This document shows positions 7,611-16,476 of a stretch of 64,000 nucleotides of DNA, piece by piece. The notes beneath the pieces are model-generated. The model ran no database searches, was not told the DNA's origin, and saw only the letters and a program-made list of their open reading frames with translations. The stretch spans positions 84,913-148,912 of the forward strand of contig DGYK01000013.1 of NCBI GenBank assembly GCA_002398365.1, read 5' to 3'. Position numbers and translations under genes: made by a program. This stretch comes from Flammeovirgaceae bacterium UBA5008. Its GTDB lineage: Bacteria; Bacteroidota; Bacteroidia; Cytophagales; Cyclobacteriaceae. The stretch's first letter is position 1. Each line of letters starts with the position of its first letter.

Positions 7611-8483
7611 ATGAGAACCACCCTATCCTTTCTTTCTGCTTTAATGGTCTTTCCTTTTTTGGTTTGCCCTGCCAATGCACAAACACCCGTTTCGAAGAGA
7701 GAATATAAATCCTTACAGGAAGCTTATGAACAACGGGAGACGGCCACTTGGCTGGACCTGAGTCGGAAAGGAATGACCGCATTGCCGGATTCGCTTTTTG
7801 AGTTGGTCAGCTTACACTATTTGGATCTAAGCCGCAATCAACTGACTTCCATTCCACCCCACATTAAGAAACTAACCAAGCTGAAGTATCTGGTACTTTC
7901 ACACAACCAATTAAAAACACTGCCTGCAGAGTTTAACGGACTTCTGCTGCTACAAAGTCTTTATTTAGATCACAACCCTAATCTGGAGATTAATCAGATT
8001 TTGCAAGTGCTTACTGATTTACCGGCATTAAAAATGTTGAGCTTAGCCGGAGACAATATTTCGGTAGTGCCACAAAGTATTGCCAAAATAAAGCAACTGG
8101 AAACGATTGACTTTTCAGACAACCTAATTTCTGCTTTACCCGATCAGCTTCCGGAGTTGAAGCGCTTAAAAGTGCTCTATATCAATAACGATGCTTACTT
8201 CAATCTAGAGCAAAACATTCGTTTAATCGCCCAAATTAAAAGTTTGAAAGAACTACACGTGGAGAATGATGGCCTCACGCAGGTGCCAGCGAATATTGGA
8301 GAATTGAAACAGATTGAATATCTATTTATGGTAGGAAATAAAATCAAAGCATTGCCTCCGGAAATCGGGCAGATGAAACACCTGCGGTTTCTGGATCTAT
8401 CCGAAAACCCGCTGCCTCCCCTCCTATATGACGAGCGTGTATTAGATCCGAAAGTGATCATTCGGTTGAGCAAGGGAAACTAA
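7611..8483 (+). CDS. Exported leucine-rich repeat protein
   Basis: A 290-residue protein with a signal peptide (residues 1-23, ending PANA-QT) and about nine leucine-rich repeats of roughly 23 residues, with units such as LHYLDLSRNQLTSIPPHI and LKYLVLSHNQLKTLP. The LP-centred consensus is that of the bacterial/plant-like LRR class. One repeat has a longer insert (NPNLEINQILQVLTDL). It probably acts as a protein- or ligand-binding solenoid in the periplasm or at the surface. It lacks a visible anchor or sorting domain. The partner is unknown. Confidence 0.88.
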   Translation: MRTTLSFLSALMVFPFLVCPANAQTPVSKREYKSLQEAYEQRETATWLDLSRKGMTALPDSLFELVSLHYLDLSRNQLTSIPPHIKKLTKLKYLVLSHNQLKTLPAEFNGLLLLQSLYLDHNPNLEINQILQVLTDLPALKMLSLAGDNISVVPQSIAKIKQLETIDFSDNLISALPDQLPELKRLKVLYINNDAYFNLEQNIRLIAQIKSLKELHVENDGLTQVPANIGELKQIEYLFMVGNKIKALPPEIGQMKHLRFLDLSENPLPPLLYDERVLDPKVIIRLSKGN

Positions 8484-8556
8484 CCGAATTAGTTAATCCT
8501 ACTTGTTATTGATCGATAAGTAAAAAGTCCTAACCCATCTGAAATTGAAAAACACC

Positions 8557-9063
8557 ATGAAACTACCTAATCCAAACGTAACTTGGCTTATCCTCTGCTT
8601 GACGCTTCAAGTGTCTACAAACATCTCTGCCCAACAAGCGATTGTGGTTGACTATGAAAAGGCTAAAATAAATCTGCAACGGGAGCGTGAAAAAATATTT
8701 ATTGATGCCTTACAACTCTCTGTTACGCAGGCTACCGTTTTCCATCCGATATATGTTCAATTTAATCAGGAAAAGCGCCTGCTCGATGACCTATTGATTT
8801 CACTTTTCGTAAACTATGGAAGCAACTATCATCAACTCAACGAAAAGGTGATGAGTGAGTTTGTCAAGCAATCCGAAGAATACCAACGAAAGGAGCTGGC
8901 CGTACGGAAAAAATATTACAAGATTATCAGCAAGGCAATCTCGGTGGAAACCGGATCTCAGTTTTATGAAGTGGACGATTTCATATCCACCAGCTTGCGA
9001 TTGAGCGTGCTTACCGGGTTGCCATTTACCGGACGAATTTCCAACGAACAAATGATGCGCTAG
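8557..9063 (+). CDS. Exported hypothetical protein
   Basis: A 168-residue protein with a signal peptide ending near NISAQQ. The mature part is helical and charged (INLQREREKIFIDALQLSVTQATVFHPIYVQF, with a conserved-looking QEKRLLDDLL region). The layout is like small Bacteroidota periplasmic proteins of the Spy/LTXXQ type, with long helices and few strands, but the LTxxQ motif itself is not present. The ATG at 8557 is preferred to the TTG at 8545 because it places a normal basic N-terminus before the hydrophobic core. Confidence 0.65.
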   Translation: MKLPNPNVTWLILCLTLQVSTNISAQQAIVVDYEKAKINLQREREKIFIDALQLSVTQATVFHPIYVQFNQEKRLLDDLLISLFVNYGSNYHQLNEKVMSEFVKQSEEYQRKELAVRKKYYKIISKAISVETGSQFYEVDDFISTSLRLSVLTGLPFTGRISNEQMMR

Positions 9064-9104
9064 TCCATATTTCACAAATCAACACATATACACCCCCTTT
9101 ACTT

Positions 9105-10043
9105 ATGACTGATCAAACTTTGTTATGGATTCTCTTTAATCTTTTTGTGCTGGCCATACTGGCTCTTGACTTAGGTGTTTTTCACCGTAAGTCACACGAG
9201 GTTTCTGTGCGTGAAGCCCTTACCTGGACGTGCGTGTGGATAACACTGGCGATGCTCTTTAATTTGTTTATCTACTATTATTTCGATCAGGCGAAAGCCT
9301 TGGAATTTTTTACTGGCTATGTGATTGAAAAGTCGCTCAGCGTTGACAACATATTCGTCATCATACTCATCTTTTCATATTTCAAAGTGCCGCCTGCCTA
9401 CCAGCATAAGGTTTTGTTTTGGGGCATATTAGGTGCATTAGTGATGCGCATTGTTTTTATTTTAACTGGTGTGGAATTGATTCATCGGTTTCACTGGTTG
9501 ATTTACATTTTTGGAGGCTTTCTAATTTTCACCGGCATCCGAATGCTCACCTCGGGTGACATTAAAATTGAACCCGAAAAAAATCCAGTGGTTCGTTTGG
9601 CCCGTAAGGTATTTCCGGTTACAACCTCTTTTGAAGGAGATCGCTTTTTTACCAAAAAGGAAGGAAAAAATTGGGCAACGCCTTTATTCTTAGTAGTGAT
9701 CTTAATCGAAACAACCGATCTTATCTTTGCGGTAGATTCCATACCGGCTATTCTGGCTATTTCCGATGATCCATTCATCGTTTACACCTCCAACGTTTTT
9801 GCCATTCTCGGCTTGCGCTCACTCTATTTTGCGTTGGCAGGCATCGAACAATACTTCAGGTATTTAAAGTATGGACTTTCCGCCATTCTAGTTTTTGTAG
9901 GCACGAAAATGTGTATGTCAGACTTCTTCAAGATTCCTACAGAAGTGTCCCTGATTTTAATTGGGTTTATCCTGATGATAGCAATGATCAGCTCTCGAAT
10001 CTTTCCAAATCGAAATGAAAAAAATGAGCCTAACCGATCATAA
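9105..10043 (+). CDS. TerC/Alx-family integral membrane protein
   Basis: A 312-residue inner-membrane protein with about nine hydrophobic segments. The family's acidic motifs are present: SVDNIFVI (about residues 79-86), where the family has DN, and TTDLIFAVDSIPAILAI (about 203-219). Members are linked to manganese or calcium efflux, pH response and metallation of exported enzymes; the tellurite phenotype is historical. The long cytosolic loop between the halves (EPEKNPVVRLARKVFPVT) is typical of Alx/TerC. A TerB-like domain occurs in the ABC transporter 1.3 kb downstream, but an operon link is not shown. Confidence 0.93.
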   Translation: MTDQTLLWILFNLFVLAILALDLGVFHRKSHEVSVREALTWTCVWITLAMLFNLFIYYYFDQAKALEFFTGYVIEKSLSVDNIFVIILIFSYFKVPPAYQHKVLFWGILGALVMRIVFILTGVELIHRFHWLIYIFGGFLIFTGIRMLTSGDIKIEPEKNPVVRLARKVFPVTTSFEGDRFFTKKEGKNWATPLFLVVILIETTDLIFAVDSIPAILAISDDPFIVYTSNVFAILGLRSLYFALAGIEQYFRYLKYGLSAILVFVGTKMCMSDFFKIPTEVSLILIGFILMIAMISSRIFPNRNEKNEPNRS

Positions 10044-10224
10044 CGGCACTGTGGGCAAAAGTGTACCAAAACCTTTCCCAAACGGCAGTGATCGAAATCA
10101 ATTTAGTAAGGCGTAACTTTAAAGCCCAGTCTATGCTCAATCTTGAAATGTAAGCCCAGTAGATAACATCAACACATTCCTTTGGTTTGCTCTGAGAGTC
10201 AATCCGTTTCATCTAAAATGAGGG

Positions 10225-10232
10225 TAACTTTG
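10225..10232 (+). promoter_or_regulatory. Candidate -7 element before the lipoprotein gene
   Basis: TAACTTTG matches the Bacteroidota TAnnTTTG consensus and lies 71 bases before the ATG at 10304. No good -33 TTG is seen at the right distance. The rest of the 260-base gap holds nothing recognisable. Confidence 0.4.
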
Positions 10233-10303
10233 GTAAAATAAAAAGCCGAACAGTTTATTGGATAGAAAAAATGTGTTAAAATTGAACGTTAAACCTTAAA
10301 ACC

Positions 10304-11194
10304 ATGAAATTGACCCGTCTTAGTTACTATCTACTTGCGCTGACAACGGCCTGCTTTCTGGGCTCTTGCGGCTCTTCCTCAAAAGATTCCAGCCAAAATG
10401 CTGAAGAATTTAATCAAGCAGAAGAATCATTAAAAGACCAAATCCAGGATGTGGTCTACAACATACCATCTCCTTCCGAAATACCTTACTTATTACAGCA
10501 AACGGGTGCTGAGTTCAACCAAGGCTTAGTGAACGATCGCAAGAAAGTAGATCAATATCTTACCCGTAACGACAAAGCAGCTCTCAATTTAGGAGTTTAT
10601 GCGGCCGACATCGGTTATTTGAGCTCATACGACAAGACACAAGAGGCCATTGACTATCTGAATTCGGCTAAGAAATTGGCTGATAATCTGGGCATTATCG
10701 GTTCTTTTGATGGCGATGTATTGAAGCAATTCGAAGCTAACATCTCTAACAAAGATTCATTGGCTTCTTTGTTGAACAAATCCGTTCAAAAAACTGATAA
10801 GTATTTGAAAGACGACAGTCGCAACAAACTTGCTGCGCTGATGATCACCGGTTCATTCATTGAAGGTTTATCGATTTCTACCGGTTTGATCAAAACTTAT
10901 CCTAAAGATCTTTTGAAAGACGATCAACGCAATTTGGTTTTAACTCCTTTGATGCGCGTGATCTTAGAGCAGGAGAAATCAGTGGATGAACTTGTAAAAA
11001 TGCTTAGCACTGTTGAGCAATCAGACCCGATTACGACTATTCAGGCGGACCTGACTGCCTTGCAAGCCAGCTACCGTGCTCTGAACATTGATGAGCAAAT
11101 CAAAAACAACCGTTCTGATATGGTACTTTCTGACAAAAATCTGATCGAGATTACCAAGATTGTAGAAAAAATGAGAAAGGGAATTGTGGAATAA
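10304..11194 (+). CDS. Conserved Bacteroidota lipoprotein
   Basis: A 296-residue lipoprotein with lipobox LGSC (Cys at about 22) followed by a Ser-rich stretch. The mature protein is almost entirely helical (repeated LN..K.AD.L patterns, ending EITKIVEKMRKGIVE). No enzymatic motif is visible. I recognise only the general type, a helical lipoprotein common in Cytophagales. The gene is monocistronic, with its own candidate promoter and a strong terminator 24 bases after the stop, and the codon choice suggests good expression. Confidence 0.75.
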   Translation: MKLTRLSYYLLALTTACFLGSCGSSSKDSSQNAEEFNQAEESLKDQIQDVVYNIPSPSEIPYLLQQTGAEFNQGLVNDRKKVDQYLTRNDKAALNLGVYAADIGYLSSYDKTQEAIDYLNSAKKLADNLGIIGSFDGDVLKQFEANISNKDSLASLLNKSVQKTDKYLKDDSRNKLAALMITGSFIEGLSISTGLIKTYPKDLLKDDQRNLVLTPLMRVILEQEKSVDELVKMLSTVEQSDPITTIQADLTALQASYRALNIDEQIKNNRSDMVLSDKNLIEITKIVEKMRKGIVE

Positions 11195-11218
11195 TTTACT
11201 TTACCTGATTTGATAAGA

Positions 11219-11246
11219 GGGATTGGCAAAAACCAATCCCTTTTTT
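11219..11246 (+). terminator. Rho-independent terminator
   Basis: Stem GGGATTGG / CCAATCCC with a 6-base loop, followed by six T. It is well placed 24 bases after the lipoprotein gene and before the ABC transporter. Confidence 0.9.
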
Positions 11247-11298
11247 ATTTTAACAAGCGTTGGTTGTTTACTACATTTAGACTCAAAGCCAAATCCCT

Positions 11299-14200
11299 AT
11301 GAGCGAACCTGTACTCAAAGCCATCATGCGTTTGTTTGCCTTGGTGGCCAAAGAAGATACCGTTACCGAACAAGAGCGAAATCACATCAAACATTTTCTA
11401 TCTGACCATCTTAGTCAAAAGTCGATGGAAACCCACCTTCGCTTATTTGACGAATATGCTCGCGAAACATCAGACGCGCTTTCTGCCGCCCAACAACAAG
11501 AATCGATTCAACGCATTTGTGCGGACATCAACCGAGAAGTTGAGTCAAAGCAAAAAGCAGTAATCATGGTCGAACTAATGAGCCTGATCATGGCCGATGG
11601 CTCCATTTCTACGACCGAGCAAAACCTCTCCCACTCCATTGCCAAAGCATTCAACGTAAGTGATGAGGATGCTTCGCTGATGCGACTCTTTATTGAGGTT
11701 AAGTCCCCTCAGGCTTTCGCTGATAAACCCATCCTCTTTATTCATTCAGGCTCCGCTCAGCCTTCTACCAAAGCCATTTTAAGAAGCGAATTGGATGGAT
11801 TTATCGCTGTACTTTATTTAAAAAGTTCCAACATTTTCTTTTTCAAATACATCGGCAAATCCGATGTGTATTTGAATGGCGTTCCGCAAAAACCGGGTAA
11901 CATCAACGTGCTGGCTACGGGCAGCATTTTACGTTGGGGAGCAGCCGAGCCGATTTACTACGGAGAGTTACTCAATCATTTTAAACAACAGTCCACCGGC
12001 ACCCGAACCAGTTTTGAAGCCCATAAAATCTCGTATAAATTCAAAACCGGTAAACTTGGCTTGCGCGAGGTAACGGTGATGGAAGAATCGGGTAATCTGG
12101 TAGCCTTAATGGGTGCCAGTGGTGCCGGAAAGTCTACTCTGTTGCACGTTTTAAATGGAACAGAGAAGCCCTCCAGCGGTAAAGTGCTCATTAATGGCAT
12201 CGACATCCATAACAATCCCGAAAAGATTGAAGGGGTAATTGGTTTTGTACCGCAGGATGACTTGCTGATTGAAGACCTGACCGTTTATCAGAACCTCTAC
12301 TTTGCTGCGAAACTTTGCTTCAGCCACTTATCTGAAACAGAAATCGACCAATTAGTCGTACACACGTTGGATGATTTGGGATTAACACAAACCAAAGACC
12401 TGAAGGTAGGATCGCCATTGCAAAAAACGATAAGCGGTGGTCAGCGCAAGCGCCTGAACATTGGTCTGGAGCTGTTGCGCGAGCCCGCTGTTCTGTTTGT
12501 AGATGAACCTACCAGCGGATTATCCTCGCGCGATTCGGAAAACATCATCGATTTGCTGAAAGAGCTTTCGTTGAAAGGCAAATTAGTATTTGCCGTGATT
12601 CATCAACCTTCCTCGGATATCTTCAAGATGTTTGATAAGCTGGTGATTTTAGATACCGGTGGTTATCAAATTTATTACGGCAATCCGGTAGATGCCATTA
12701 CTTATTTCCGCAAGAACATCAACCTGGTTAACAGTGACCAAGGCGAATGTCATGCCTGTGGAAATGTAAATCCGGAGCAAATCTTCAACATCATTGAAAC
12801 GAAAGTGATCAATGAGTTTGGCGATTTTACCAATGAACGGAAGTTTACCCCCGAGCAATGGAATGAAGTATTCGTGAGCAAGATCAAGTTGCCGGAAGTG
12901 GCCACATCTAAAGATCAGCCCCACTCTACTTTGCGCATTCCCAAATGGTTTAAGCAAACTCATTTGTTTTCGATGCGTGATTTGCTTTCTAAACTAAGCA
13001 ACAAGCAATATCTTTTTATCAATTTACTGGAAGCACCTCTGTTGGCATTCATTCTCGCCTTTATCGTACGCTACTACAATGTAGACGATCCGTTTAAAGA
13101 AGGATATGTATTCAGCAAAAACCTGAACATGCCTGCACATTTGTTTATGAGTGTGATTGTGGCCCTCTTTATGGGCTTAACCGTGAGTGCTGAAGAAATC
13201 ATTCGCGATCGCAAAATCTTAAAGCGTGAAAAATTCCTGCACCTCAACCGAAGCAGCTATATCTTCTCTAAGATTTCCATTTTGTTTATGATCTCGGCCA
13301 TTCAAACCGCTCTTTTTGTGGTGGTGGCTAATTTCATTTTGGAAATCCATGGTATGTTTCTCATTCACTGGGGCATATTGTTTACGGTTTCATGTTTCGC
13401 CAATCTATTAGGACTGAATATTTCATCTGCATTCAATTCGGCTGTGACCATCTACATACTCATCCCTATTTTACTCATTCCTCAGTTAATTTTGAGCGGT
13501 GTGGTGGTGAAGTTCGATAAACTTAATCCCATTATCGGTAATACGGCAACCGTTCCATTGGTAGGCGATTTGATGGCCTCGCGATGGGCGTTTGAAGCCG
13601 CTATGGTCAGTCAATACAAAGACAATGAGTTCGAACAGAATTTCTATATGTACGACAAAGCCATGGCGGAAGCGGACTATAAGAAAATCTACTTAATACC
13701 CGAATTGGAAACGCGATTGGATTTTATCAATCTCCATTTCAAGAATACCGATCCGCTTATTAAAAAAGAGGTTAACGATAAGATCAATCTGTTGCATAAC
13801 GCCATTGTTTCCGAGCAGGAAGAAATTGAAGCTAAGCAAACCAAATACCGGATTACATTCGATGGAATTGAAAACGTTCATCCGGACCGGTTTGACTCCA
13901 CTACCTATCAGAAGGTGCTAACCTATTTAGAAACACTCAAGAAATTCTATATCTCGCGATACAACAATGCGGATAAAGAAAAGGATAAAAAGATTTCTCG
14001 GATGACAGACACTGCCGAAAAAGAAAAAGAATTCGAGAAATTTAGAAATTCATATCAGAATGAAGCCATTACCGAGTTGGTACGAAATACGATGGAAACC
14101 AATCGCGTAATTGAAAAGGATGGCAAGCTCATTCAAAAAATTTACCCGATCTATAAAGATCCTGATCCGGATCACATCGTAGATTTTGATGCACAGTTTT

Positions 14201-14370
14201 ACATGCCTGCGAAACACTTCCTCAATCAAAACATTGATACGTTATTTTTCAATATTGGAGTAATCTGGTCAATGACACTGGTGCTGGCTCTCACCTTATA
14301 CTGGGAGATTTTACGAAAAGTGATTGAAGGAATTGGTAACATTTCCAGCCCGCTGGAGAAGAGAATGTAA
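11299..14370 (+). CDS. ABCG-type transporter with TerB-like and FHA-like N-terminal domains
   Basis: A 1023-residue single-chain ABC protein. Residues 1-140 are helical and resemble TerB (acidic, MELMSLIMADGSIS-type motif). Residues about 145-240 look like a degenerate FHA domain (DVYLNGVPQKPG, ATGSILRWG). The nucleotide-binding domain follows: Walker A GASGAGKST (272-280), signature ISGGQRKR (378-385), and Walker B VLFVDEPTSGLSS near 400. A CHACG element, then an ABC2-type membrane domain (about 575-775) with six or so helices, includes a large soluble insert (about 770-970), and a last helix lies near the end. Order NBD-TMD and the GLSSRDS motif are of the White/ABCG class. The substrate is unknown. 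The YdcF gene begins 3 bases later. Confidence 0.88.
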   Translation: MSEPVLKAIMRLFALVAKEDTVTEQERNHIKHFLSDHLSQKSMETHLRLFDEYARETSDALSAAQQQESIQRICADINREVESKQKAVIMVELMSLIMADGSISTTEQNLSHSIAKAFNVSDEDASLMRLFIEVKSPQAFADKPILFIHSGSAQPSTKAILRSELDGFIAVLYLKSSNIFFFKYIGKSDVYLNGVPQKPGNINVLATGSILRWGAAEPIYYGELLNHFKQQSTGTRTSFEAHKISYKFKTGKLGLREVTVMEESGNLVALMGASGAGKSTLLHVLNGTEKPSSGKVLINGIDIHNNPEKIEGVIGFVPQDDLLIEDLTVYQNLYFAAKLCFSHLSETEIDQLVVHTLDDLGLTQTKDLKVGSPLQKTISGGQRKRLNIGLELLREPAVLFVDEPTSGLSSRDSENIIDLLKELSLKGKLVFAVIHQPSSDIFKMFDKLVILDTGGYQIYYGNPVDAITYFRKNINLVNSDQGECHACGNVNPEQIFNIIETKVINEFGDFTNERKFTPEQWNEVFVSKIKLPEVATSKDQPHSTLRIPKWFKQTHLFSMRDLLSKLSNKQYLFINLLEAPLLAFILAFIVRYYNVDDPFKEGYVFSKNLNMPAHLFMSVIVALFMGLTVSAEEIIRDRKILKREKFLHLNRSSYIFSKISILFMISAIQTALFVVVANFILEIHGMFLIHWGILFTVSCFANLLGLNISSAFNSAVTIYILIPILLIPQLILSGVVVKFDKLNPIIGNTATVPLVGDLMASRWAFEAAMVSQYKDNEFEQNFYMYDKAMAEADYKKIYLIPELETRLDFINLHFKNTDPLIKKEVNDKINLLHNAIVSEQEEIEAKQTKYRITFDGIENVHPDRFDSTTYQKVLTYLETLKKFYISRYNNADKEKDKKISRMTDTAEKEKEFEKFRNSYQNEAITELVRNTMETNRVIEKDGKLIQKIYPIYKDPDPDHIVDFDAQFYMPAKHFLNQNIDTLFFNIGVIWSMTLVLALTLYWEILRKVIEGIGNISSPLEKRM

Positions 14371-14373
14371 TTC

Positions 14374-15141
14374 ATGTTTTTTCTATTATCGAAAACGCTT
14401 AGTTACTTAATAGCTCCGGTCGTTTTTATTACCATTTTATTGGTATTAGGTGCCACGCTTCGAAACCTCCGTTGGCGAAGACGTTGTCTCATCACCGCCA
14501 TTGCGCTATTGTTGTTTCTGAGCAATGGATTTATCGTTAATGAAGCAGCTAAGTTGTGGGAACTACCCGCTACTCCGATCCATTCGATCCAAAAAAAATA
14601 TCAATACGGGATTGTACTAACCGGTGTAACTAAGCTAAACATGGAGCCTGCCGATCGGGTCTATTTTAGCCGCGGAGCCGATCGATTTACCCATACCTTT
14701 CAACTGTATAAAATGGGTATCATTTCAAAAATAATCATCTCCGGAGGAAGTGGGCATTTGACGAAAGTGCGCACGCAAGAGGCGGATGATTTAGCCAATG
14801 CCTTTCGAATGTTTGGCGTTCCCGAAGAGGATATCTTAATTGAAAACAAATCCAAAAACACCTACGAATCTGCACAGGAAATTAAGCGCCTGTTTGGCGA
14901 TCAGGTGCATTCCAACAATTCATTGTTGATTACCTCCGCCTTTCACATGAGGCGCTCTCGAGCATGTTTTGCCAAAGCCGGTTTTTCGCTGGATACCTTT
15001 AGTACTGATTTTATATCACATCCCCGAAAAGTGACTATCGATGCGCTGTTGATTCCGCAGGTAGAAGCACTCGTGAATTGGCAGATTTTATTCCATGAAT
15101 GGGCAGGAATGATTGCCTATCGCCTGGCTGGTTATATCTGA
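14374..15141 (+). CDS. YdcF/SanA-family (DUF218) membrane protein
   Basis: A 255-residue protein with two N-terminal hydrophobic helices (SYLIAPVVFITILLVLG and LITAIALLLFLSNGFIV) and a DUF218 domain. The domain's motifs are GIVLTGVT, IISGGSGHL, ENKSKNTYESAQEI and ITSAFHMRRSRACF. The E. coli relatives ElyC and SanA affect envelope integrity and peptidoglycan or lipid-carrier use; the biochemical activity is not settled. It starts 3 bases after the ABC transporter stop, so the two are cotranslated or at least cotranscribed. Confidence 0.88.
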   Translation: MFFLLSKTLSYLIAPVVFITILLVLGATLRNLRWRRRCLITAIALLLFLSNGFIVNEAAKLWELPATPIHSIQKKYQYGIVLTGVTKLNMEPADRVYFSRGADRFTHTFQLYKMGIISKIIISGGSGHLTKVRTQEADDLANAFRMFGVPEEDILIENKSKNTYESAQEIKRLFGDQVHSNNSLLITSAFHMRRSRACFAKAGFSLDTFSTDFISHPRKVTIDALLIPQVEALVNWQILFHEWAGMIAYRLAGYI

Positions 15142-15171
15142 GAAGAAAATAATTATTCACAACTTGAAACC

Positions 15172-15193
15172 TTTATCGTATTTTTACGATTAA
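15172..15193 (+). promoter_or_regulatory. Putative ArsR operator O1 (upstream of arsR)
   Basis: A 22-base palindrome with half-sites TTTATCGTA and TACGATTAA separated by TTTT, ending 6 bases before the arsR ATG. The same half-sites with a 4-base spacer recur before arsM, which marks it as the binding site of a symmetric dimer, presumably ArsR. Confidence 0.8.
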
Positions 15194-15199
15194 TAGATT

Positions 15200-15526
15200 A
15201 TGGGACTTACCAAAACGAAAGAATTCACCAAAACGCAAAACGAAATTGCTGCGATGGCCAAAGCACTGGCACATCCGGCTCGCATCGCTATCCTTCAATT
15301 CTTAGCGAAGCAGAAGTCGTGTGTTTGCGGTGACATCGTAGAAGAACTTCCCTTGGCGCAGTCCACCGTTTCACAGCACTTAAAAGAACTCAAAAGTGTA
15401 GGCCTTATCAAAGGAGAAATTGAAGGACCTGCCGTTTGCTATTGCATTGACCTAAAAGCGCTTTCTAAGATCAAATCAATTTTCGGAGAGTTGTTTATAG
15501 AAGTAGAACAAAACACCTGCTGCTAA
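15200..15526 (+). CDS. arsR: ArsR/SmtB-family arsenic-responsive repressor
   Basis: A 108-residue winged-helix repressor. The recognition helix is SQSTVSQHLKEL-like (LAQSTVSQHLKEL, 52-64). A CVC motif (Cys41, Cys43) in the preceding helix is the classical As(III) site, and there are further Cys at 80, 82, 107 and 108 that may form an additional thiol site. The protein would leave its operator when As(III) binds. It heads the ars operon, with identical palindromes in front of itself and of arsM, so it likely autoregulates and controls arsM. Confidence 0.93.
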   Translation: MGLTKTKEFTKTQNEIAAMAKALAHPARIAILQFLAKQKSCVCGDIVEELPLAQSTVSQHLKELKSVGLIKGEIEGPAVCYCIDLKALSKIKSIFGELFIEVEQNTCC

Positions 15527-15541
15527 AATTTTTTACCCTTA

Positions 15542-15563
15542 TTAATCGCAATAATACGATAAA
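15542..15563 (+). promoter_or_regulatory. Putative ArsR operator O2 (upstream of arsM)
   Basis: Half-sites TTAATCGCA and TACGATAAA separated by ATAA; they match operator O1 at all but a few positions and have the same 4-base spacer and 22-base length. It lies 16 bases after the arsR stop and 19 before arsM, which suggests that arsM has its own ArsR-controlled promoter. Confidence 0.75.
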
Positions 15564-15582
15564 ACAATTTAACTTTATAACT

Positions 15583-16467
15583 ATGGAAACCATGAAGACC
15601 AGCGAAGAGCTAAAGGAACTTGTCAAATCCACCTACACGAAAGTGGCGGCCCAATCCAAAGATGAAAACGCAGCCAGTTGTTGTGGAGCAACCGGATGTT
15701 CTACGATCGATACCGCAGTGATGGCGGAAGATTATTCCAACCTAAGCGGTTATGCGCCTGAGGCTGATTTAGGTCTTGGATGCGGTTTGCCCACCGAATT
15801 TGCCTTGTTGAAAGAAGGTCAGACTGTTTTAGATCTTGGCTCTGGAGCCGGCAATGATGCGTTTGTAGCTCGCTCAGTAGTAGGCAGCACCGGCCGCGTG
15901 ATTGGTCTCGACTTTACAGAAGCCATGATTCGCAAAGCGCGGATCAATGCGGATAAACTCGGTTACAACAATGTAGAATTCCGCCAAGGTGACATTGAAG
16001 AAATGCCTATTGGTGATAACTCAGTAGACGTGATTGTGAGCAACTGCGTATTGAACTTAGTGCCTGATAAAGCGAAGGCGTTTCAAGAAATGTACCGCGT
16101 AATGAAAGACGGTGGTCACTTTAGTGTTTCAGATATCGTATTAGTGGGCCCGCTTCCACGTAGCCTGCAAAAGCAAGCCGAATTATACGCGGGTTGTGTA
16201 TCAGGGGCTATTCAGAAAGACGAATATCTTGATTTGGTCAAGCAAGCCGGATTTACAGAAGTTACCATTCAACGCGAGAAAAAAATCAACCTGCCCGATG
16301 ATTTGTTGACGGAGTATCTCACACCGGAAGAAATTGCTGCTTTGAAAAAAGTAAATGGCGGCATTTACAGTATCACGCTCTTCGGTAAGAAAGCCGGAGA
16401 AACGAAATCTGCAACAACTTCGGAAACAAAGGCCAAAACTTGCTGCGGACCAGAGTGCTGTAACTAA
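15583..16467 (+). CDS. arsM: Arsenite S-adenosylmethionine methyltransferase
   Basis: A 294-residue methyltransferase that converts As(III) to methylated, partly volatile arsenicals in the cytosol. The SAM site is VLDLGSGAGND (82-92). The three conserved catalytic cysteines are present at Cys67 (LGCGLP), Cys155 (SNCVLNL) and Cys205 (YAGCVSG), with an N-terminal CCGATGC cluster (33-39) and a C-terminal CCGPECC. The extra Cys-rich ends are typical for bacterial ArsM. Both ATGs at 15583 and 15592 are possible; the first is used. It is the second gene of the ars operon and probably the main detoxifying enzyme, because no As(III) efflux pump lies here. Confidence 0.96.
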   Translation: METMKTSEELKELVKSTYTKVAAQSKDENAASCCGATGCSTIDTAVMAEDYSNLSGYAPEADLGLGCGLPTEFALLKEGQTVLDLGSGAGNDAFVARSVVGSTGRVIGLDFTEAMIRKARINADKLGYNNVEFRQGDIEEMPIGDNSVDVIVSNCVLNLVPDKAKAFQEMYRVMKDGGHFSVSDIVLVGPLPRSLQKQAELYAGCVSGAIQKDEYLDLVKQAGFTEVTIQREKKINLPDDLLTEYLTPEEIAALKKVNGGIYSITLFGKKAGETKSATTSETKAKTCCGPECCN

Positions 16468-16476
16468 AAATACACT

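Noticed and set aside
9105..14370. Tellurite-resistance operon (terC plus TerB domain)
   Set aside because: The genes are separated by a lipoprotein gene and a strong terminator, and TerA/TerD/TerZ are missing; TerC and TerB folds have broader roles.
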